From NCBI RefSeq assembly GCF_921293095.1, contig NC_060248.1, forward strand, positions 134,986,972 through 135,050,971: a DNA stretch of 64,000 nt. The letters are read 5' to 3'. Source of the stretch: Ischnura elegans. Lineage: Eukaryota > Arthropoda > Insecta > Odonata > Coenagrionidae. Position 1 is the stretch's first letter. Each line of letters begins with the position of its first letter. The notes beneath the pieces were generated by a model. The model searched no databases. It was not told the origin of the DNA and saw only the letters and a list, made by a program, of their open reading frames with translations. Made by a program: the position numbers and the translations under genes. Positions 59,283 through 64,000 of the stretch are shown here, in pieces.

Positions 59283-59555
59283 TGTTGAGTCCTAAGGTTT
59301 GCCACCATGCTCAGAAGTTGGGAATGAGAGTTCTGGTGTAAGAGTGATGAACAATAAAGATGGCGAGATGTAAGGTGTGCTTACACATCGTTGATACATA
59401 CTCTAATAGGTGATTGATCACCCAAGCTTGGTAGTACATATACTAACTTTTATGTTATGCTTGATGGTCTAAACTACCTAAACCTCACACAGATGTTGGA
59501 CATTGAAGTTGTAAAAATTATCCATAAAATAAAACTTGGGCTCATGTCACCTTAC
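59283..59555 (+). repeat. Gypsy-C 3' LTR
   Basis: Starts TGTTGAGTCC directly after the polypurine tract and includes AATAAAGATGG and ATAAAATAAAA. The right end is estimated because no second copy exists in the window. Confidence 0.55.
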
Positions 59556-61040
59556 TTAAATTAATAAACAATAATAGTGATATTCATAAATATGAGAGCA
59601 AAAATTTTCATATTACTTCTCTGAGTAAATCGGGACACAAATGTTCAAAAGAACAAGCTCAGATCAGACATCAATATACATTTACATATTTTCAAATTTA
59701 CTCACATTGCTGGAAGGCGGCTGTATTTCTCTTGAGGACATACAGTATATTTGGATCTGAGGGTCTACATCATTCTTTGTATCTAAATGTTCGACTCCTC
59801 CAGACAGTATTATTAGGTTTCATCTCCCAAAATTACTTCACATTAAATTACATTCACAAAGTTTCATGCTTCACTGGTTTTATATATCAGTTAATCCTGG
59901 GGAAAAATAAAGAATAATTAGTTCTCAAAGCCACTTACAGATCCAACATCAATATGCATTCATGTATTTTCAAATAGTAGCACGGTTAGACAGAAATTGT
60001 TCATGAAACATGCAGGATGTGTAAGGCTTGTCAGCAACTGGCTAGTTAGTAGGCCATTTATGACTTGGCAGTGAAAGATGGCCAATTTCTCTTGATTATC
60101 CAGATAATTTGCACTGAACCGAATCGATAAATCTCAGCAATTGTAGAAGCAGATCAAATTGATAAACCTCGACATCCAATTATTTCCAGAAAATTTATTG
60201 CAAGGCATTTATTAAATAACTATTTCAATTTGTTAATTCACGCATCTGGTCTTTATAAGCTCCCGAGTAAAACAGTCATTGGTTCCGGTCATTGATTATA
60301 ATTAATTGTAATTCCCAAAATATCATATCATAGTAGAACGTAGAACACTTCGAAATGGCAGAGCAAAAATGAAGTTAATTACGTTAAACGCAAAATCAAC
60401 CAAAGGAAATTCTTGTGCGCGACATTGCGAGATACCTGTCACGCTTTATCTATGAATCCTACATAAAAAGTTAATGTTTTTCTGTGTCTGTCATACGAAA
60501 ATCATCATATAAATGTGGTTTTTATGCGATCGAGCTAAAATAACGTAAAAGAATATTTATCGGTTGTTTAAATTGCAATGCATTTAGATTCTTCAAGACT
60601 ATTAACCCTGCAAGGCACTAATATACGCTAAAAATAGAGGCCAAGATAGAGAAAAAATACACTTATTTGCGGTGTGTAGTAGGATACGATCGAGGAGTAC
60701 TCCTCTCTGCTACCATGAACAAAACTTATGAACCTTGTGACGAAGAGAAATAAACAATAGCATTTTCACGCACAACGGCCAACTTCAATGCACAAAGAAT
60801 TAGGCAAATTCTCTAACTCATCTCCGAACTGCTCAAAATCAAAGGGCTTCTCAGCTAGTAATGTATATAAACAAGAAACCCAAACCAAAACATCAGGTCC
60901 ATTCCAGATAAAAAAACTTAAAAATAACTTTTCAAGAGTTTGATTCTACTTCCGATAGAGCAAAACAATGTTTAAAAAATATCAAATTTAAATGCGAATA
61001 CTCACTGTGCCATGCGATGGACAGTAGGCGGCACACATTA
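59556..61040. other. No recognisable gene
   Basis: AT-rich; nothing recognised. Confidence 0.45.
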
Positions 61041-61045
61041 CTTAC

Positions 61046-61081
61046 AAAATTAAAATTAACGTGTCCACCACATTCTGCCAT
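61046..61081 (-). CDS. Candidate first coding exon (minus strand)
   Basis: CAAGATGGC gives a good start context; 12 codons (MAECGGHVNFNF) end exactly in phase 0 at a GTAAGT donor. The gene B exon at 26159 begins at phase 0, so a join is possible, but 35 kb separates them and other exons may intervene. A chance hit cannot be ruled out. Confidence 0.35.
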
Positions 61082-61360
61082 CTTGGAATAAGGTCGGCTA
61101 AAAATGTTGAGCGGGATAGGTGTTTCATTTTCGACAAATGCTGTAATATGGACACGCAGTTGAAACATTTGCATTGTTATTAAACTTAATTGCTAAGATT
61201 AGTGACACTTCGGGCCTTCACCGTTATCATAACTTAGGTACCATGCACAAGAAACAACTTATTCAAAAATGCAACATGTAAACATTCAGAGTACTTACCG
61301 CCGCCTTCCACAAATGGGAGTTTATAATGCCCAGTTTGGAATTTTATTTCTTCTTAGCAT

Positions 61361-61422
61361 TATATACCCACTTAAAACCACGCACAAAAACGATCCCTTG
61401 TCGTAAGCCATGGTGTTCACAG
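61361..61422 (+). promoter_or_regulatory. Candidate TATA box and first exon (plus strand)
   Basis: TATATA at 61361-61366, ATG at 61410 reading MVFT, and a consensus donor CACAG/GTAAGT at 61423. Any further exons are to the right, among or beyond the transposons. With the minus-strand candidate 330 bp away this could be a divergent promoter. Confidence 0.35.
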
Positions 61423-62188
61423 GTAAGTAAACGGGATCCCACTACGAGCGAGGGCACGGGATTTGTTTCAAGTCACTACTCCTGAACCATCGCTGACTTT
61501 TCTGAGCTAATAGCACCACTTTCTAGCCACTACACTCAGTTTCGTACTGTCAAAAAATGAAACCTCCAGAAGGCCTCCTTACCACTGAAAAAATGGAAAA
61601 AAACACCACAAGTCAGCGTTTCGCCTATACTCGCCATGTTAATTTTCCTACCACTAGAAACCCTGGGCACCCTCGCGCTGCCACTCGTTCAACAGAGGAA
61701 CTATTTGGTGTCGGAAGATTGAGGCAACAGCGCCCCCTACCGATTTCAATGAGAATCTCTTGGAAGATTAGTAACCAGTATACAAGGGCCATGGGAGTGA
61801 CATAGGGCTGATAAATACTCTACAACCGCCATTCTTAAAATAACAGTGGACAGTCGAAAGCCCAACGGCGCAACCACTGGCTTGCACGGAATCCATTGTT
61901 ACTGTAACCCATTGTAATTATTTGGAACAATTATTTTTCTAGCGCCATAGAGGATGGAAAAATAATTGATCCAAGTAGTCGGAAGATAGAGAATACCATC
62001 GAAATATAGTAATGGAATATCACTGAAATACAATTGCCATGATAAAAGTCACAAAAAAACACGGCCACTCCCCTAATTTTTCATTAATGCATTAAACAAT
62101 TAAGGCATTTTTTCGTAGTCATTATATTCGAAGAATTTTATTACAAGTTTTATGTTCCTAGTATGCTTAAGAGTTTTCTAGATGGTAA
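61423..62188. other. No confirmed gene; holds the second AAGATTAGTAACCAGTATA copy
   Basis: The repeat of 61768-61786 mirrors the one near 52165. The frame 61557-61805 overlaps it and is not supported. Confidence 0.35.
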
Positions 62189-63476
62189 AGGCCTGGTTAC
62201 ACGGTGCATTAACCCGTACGGGTTAATGTCTAAATGTATGAACGCGAGAATGAACGGAAAAATTCACCGTGTAACCACCCCAAAATGTACAAATGCATGA
62301 ACGCGTGAACGGAAAATAGAACCTGTTCTAATTCCGTTCATGCATTCGCACAAGTTGATAACAGAGCCACCTGGTGGGAAACGACACATTTAGTTGTCAT
62401 CTGCAGGGCTATTCCACGGCCGTCTTGGCTATTCAGTAACTCTTTACGCGTATTTGTTCATTTGTACTGTATCGTAAGTGCTTGAATCCTACCACAAACA
62501 CACCATTAGCATCTACACTAATATTCGCATAGATTATCCCTGTATGTATGCCGGACATACCAAGTTTATGTCTATGGTATCTAATTGGTCGTATTATGCC
62601 AGAACAAAACAATCGATGAGGTTGTCACAGAGTTTTCAATACGACATTTGTGTAATACAACGGCTATCATACGACTTATAGAACACATTTAAACATAATT
62701 AATATCATACGAATTAACGACAATTCTACCTTTTATACGTCCGAGGTGGGAATGCGCTGGCCCACCACAAAAATACGACTCACATTACGCAAGTTCATAA
62801 ATCGACAAGACCTCTGAACCAACATCTTTTCCATCAACAGCAAATATCTTCTTAACTTTATAACCGTCCCGGACAAAGGTAGAACAAAGTATTAAAAATA
62901 TCTACTCTCATATATCATCTACACTCAGTGAAACAGATGACAAAAAAATGTCTAGTAAACACGGCTTAAAAACAAGATGCGTCTACAAATTTTCAGCCTA
63001 AGTATTAAATTTTATAACGGTTTGAAGTAAATAGAGTACTATTGAGATATAACATTAAGCGAGCGTTAACGATAAATATTAAATATTAATAAATATTACT
63101 GGCACGAAATGAAACAACTTCGGCAACTACAATGAAAACCACTGTTTACACGGCAGCGCAAATATATTACCAGTATGTGAAATTTCCTGGTCCTACAGGA
63201 AACAACGAAAAGGGAATTATTTTCTGGTAGGTATCGTCTGCTTCCTACCTAATGAGACTGTTTTCACATTTAAATTTTGCGCACTGTAAAGGGAATAAAC
63301 AGAAACTAAACGCCTCGCGTTACGAGAAAATGTGTGAAAACTTGTGCGAACGCATGTACCGTGTAACCGCTCATTCATGCTCCTCGTTCACGCAAACGTC
63401 CATGAATTCAGACATGCAAACAGACACGCATTCATACATTAACCCGTACGGGTTAATGCACCGTGTAACCAGGCCT
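62189..63476. mobile_element. Non-autonomous PIF/Harbinger-like transposon (1288 bp)
   Basis: Identical 41-bp inverted repeats start AGGCCTGGTTACACGGTGCA and are flanked by TAA at 62186-62188 and 63477-63479, the 3-bp target typical of PIF/Harbinger. Each repeat contains the perfect palindrome ATTAACCCGTACGGGTTAAT (62208-62227, 63438-63457). Subterminal zones repeat GAACGCG, GTTCATGCAT and ACCGTGTAACC words. No transposase frame. Confidence 0.85.
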
Positions 63477-63689
63477 TAAGAATTCATGACCCTGGTGAAA
63501 TATGAAGCGAGTCGGGTTATCAATTTACGGGATTTTTTAAATAAAATTTTAACACCGAAGAAGCGGTACGGAACCGCTTACTATTCATCGAGGCTTTGAT
63601 GCCTTATAGCCCTTATAGTGAAGCAAAGGTCTCCCTCACACCGAAGGAAAACATTTCTGAAAATAAAATTACAATACTGATTTATCATT

Positions 63690-64000
63690 ACCGGCTTTCT
63701 TTTTAAAAATAACAATCAATACCATCATTGTTTGTGTGTATAGATCACCTGTTGGTGACATAAACATTTTCTTAAAATCACTTACAGAGTTATTGGATAA
63801 ATTGTTGAAACATTGTAGTGCAAACTTCATTTTATGTGGTGACTTTAATATTGACTTATCAAAGGACGACTGTGATATTGTCTCGAAACTTGTTAATTTT
63901 ATGAACTGTTTCAACCTTCATATATGTGTATCAAAACCCCAACTAGAATTGCAAGATATAAAAAATCCACCCTGGACCAAGTCATGACTAATATCCCTGA
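63690..64000 (+). mobile_element. LINE endonuclease fragment, cut by the window edge
   Basis: Reads VYRSPVGDINIFLKSLTELL and then ILCGDFNIDLS, the APE-type endonuclease Asp/Asn motif of non-LTR elements. The frame runs to a stop at about 63985, so it is probably already damaged. It is not the LINE type seen at 15.5 kb. Confidence 0.75.

Noticed and set aside
1-64000. tRNA, rRNA, bacterial operons, intact retroviral envelope genes
   Set aside because: Looked for typical cloverleaf boxes, rRNA cores, Shine-Dalgarno operons and envelope-like frames after the gypsy pol regions; none seen by eye. A tRNAscan or Rfam run would be decisive for RNA genes.

Overview
The window looks like nuclear DNA of an arthropod, most likely an insect with a large, repeat-rich genome. 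The signs are AT-rich DNA, GT-AG introns, a THAP domain, C2H2 zinc fingers with TGERP linkers, and a heavy load of Ty3/gypsy, Penelope-like, LINE, piggyBac, hAT, Harbinger-like and pogo-like elements. There is no bacterial gene organisation. I cannot name the species.

Host genes. Two paralogous zinc-finger genes lie head to tail on the minus strand. Gene A (8816 down past 3978) can be followed through seven phase-compatible exons: a complete THAP domain (exons 1-2), a Ser/Thr/Pro-rich linker (exons 3-6), and a large exon with a cysteine/histidine module. Its 3' end is off the left edge. Gene B (26159 to 18902) has a large exon with the same module, spliced in phase to a terminal exon with about eleven zinc fingers; from the ATG at 26144 the joined product is 919 residues. 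Its 5' end is not settled. Candidate upstream exons are at 47702-47790 and 61046-61081. A decayed THAP start exon (51754-51852) and promoter-like stretches near 50, 52 and 61 kb are on the right side.

Mobile DNA, left to right: a pogo/Tigger-type relic (0.4-2.4 kb); LINE fragments (6.6-7.4, 15.5-17.2, 22.8-23.4, 63.7-64 kb); an hAT-type element with 8-bp target duplication (9.8-10.7 kb); a Penelope-like element with a GIY-YIG domain and inverted terminal repeats (10.9-12.25 kb); a 250-bp palindrome with a hammerhead-ribozyme-like motif in each arm (13.75-14.0 kb); a 2.7-kb piggyBac relic (26.6-29.3 kb); and a nested complex at 29.8-42.3 kb. In that complex a gypsy element with 5-bp target duplications holds a piggyBac-type element at TTAA, which in turn holds a young second gypsy element. 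A separate 1.65-kb inverted-repeat element sits near the outer gypsy's 3' end.

The right third holds a second pogo-type fragment, an array of a 14-bp motif (GTTACGTACGGGAC), a gypsy 3' fragment with LTR, a perfect 28-bp-arm hairpin, a Harbinger-like element and the start of another LINE.

Most notable: the hammerhead-like motifs at Penelope ends; the inner gypsy element, which keeps one open frame for Gag, protease and integrase but has lost reverse transcriptase and RNase H in frame; the THAP plus C2H2 gene and its paralogue; and the 14-bp motif array.
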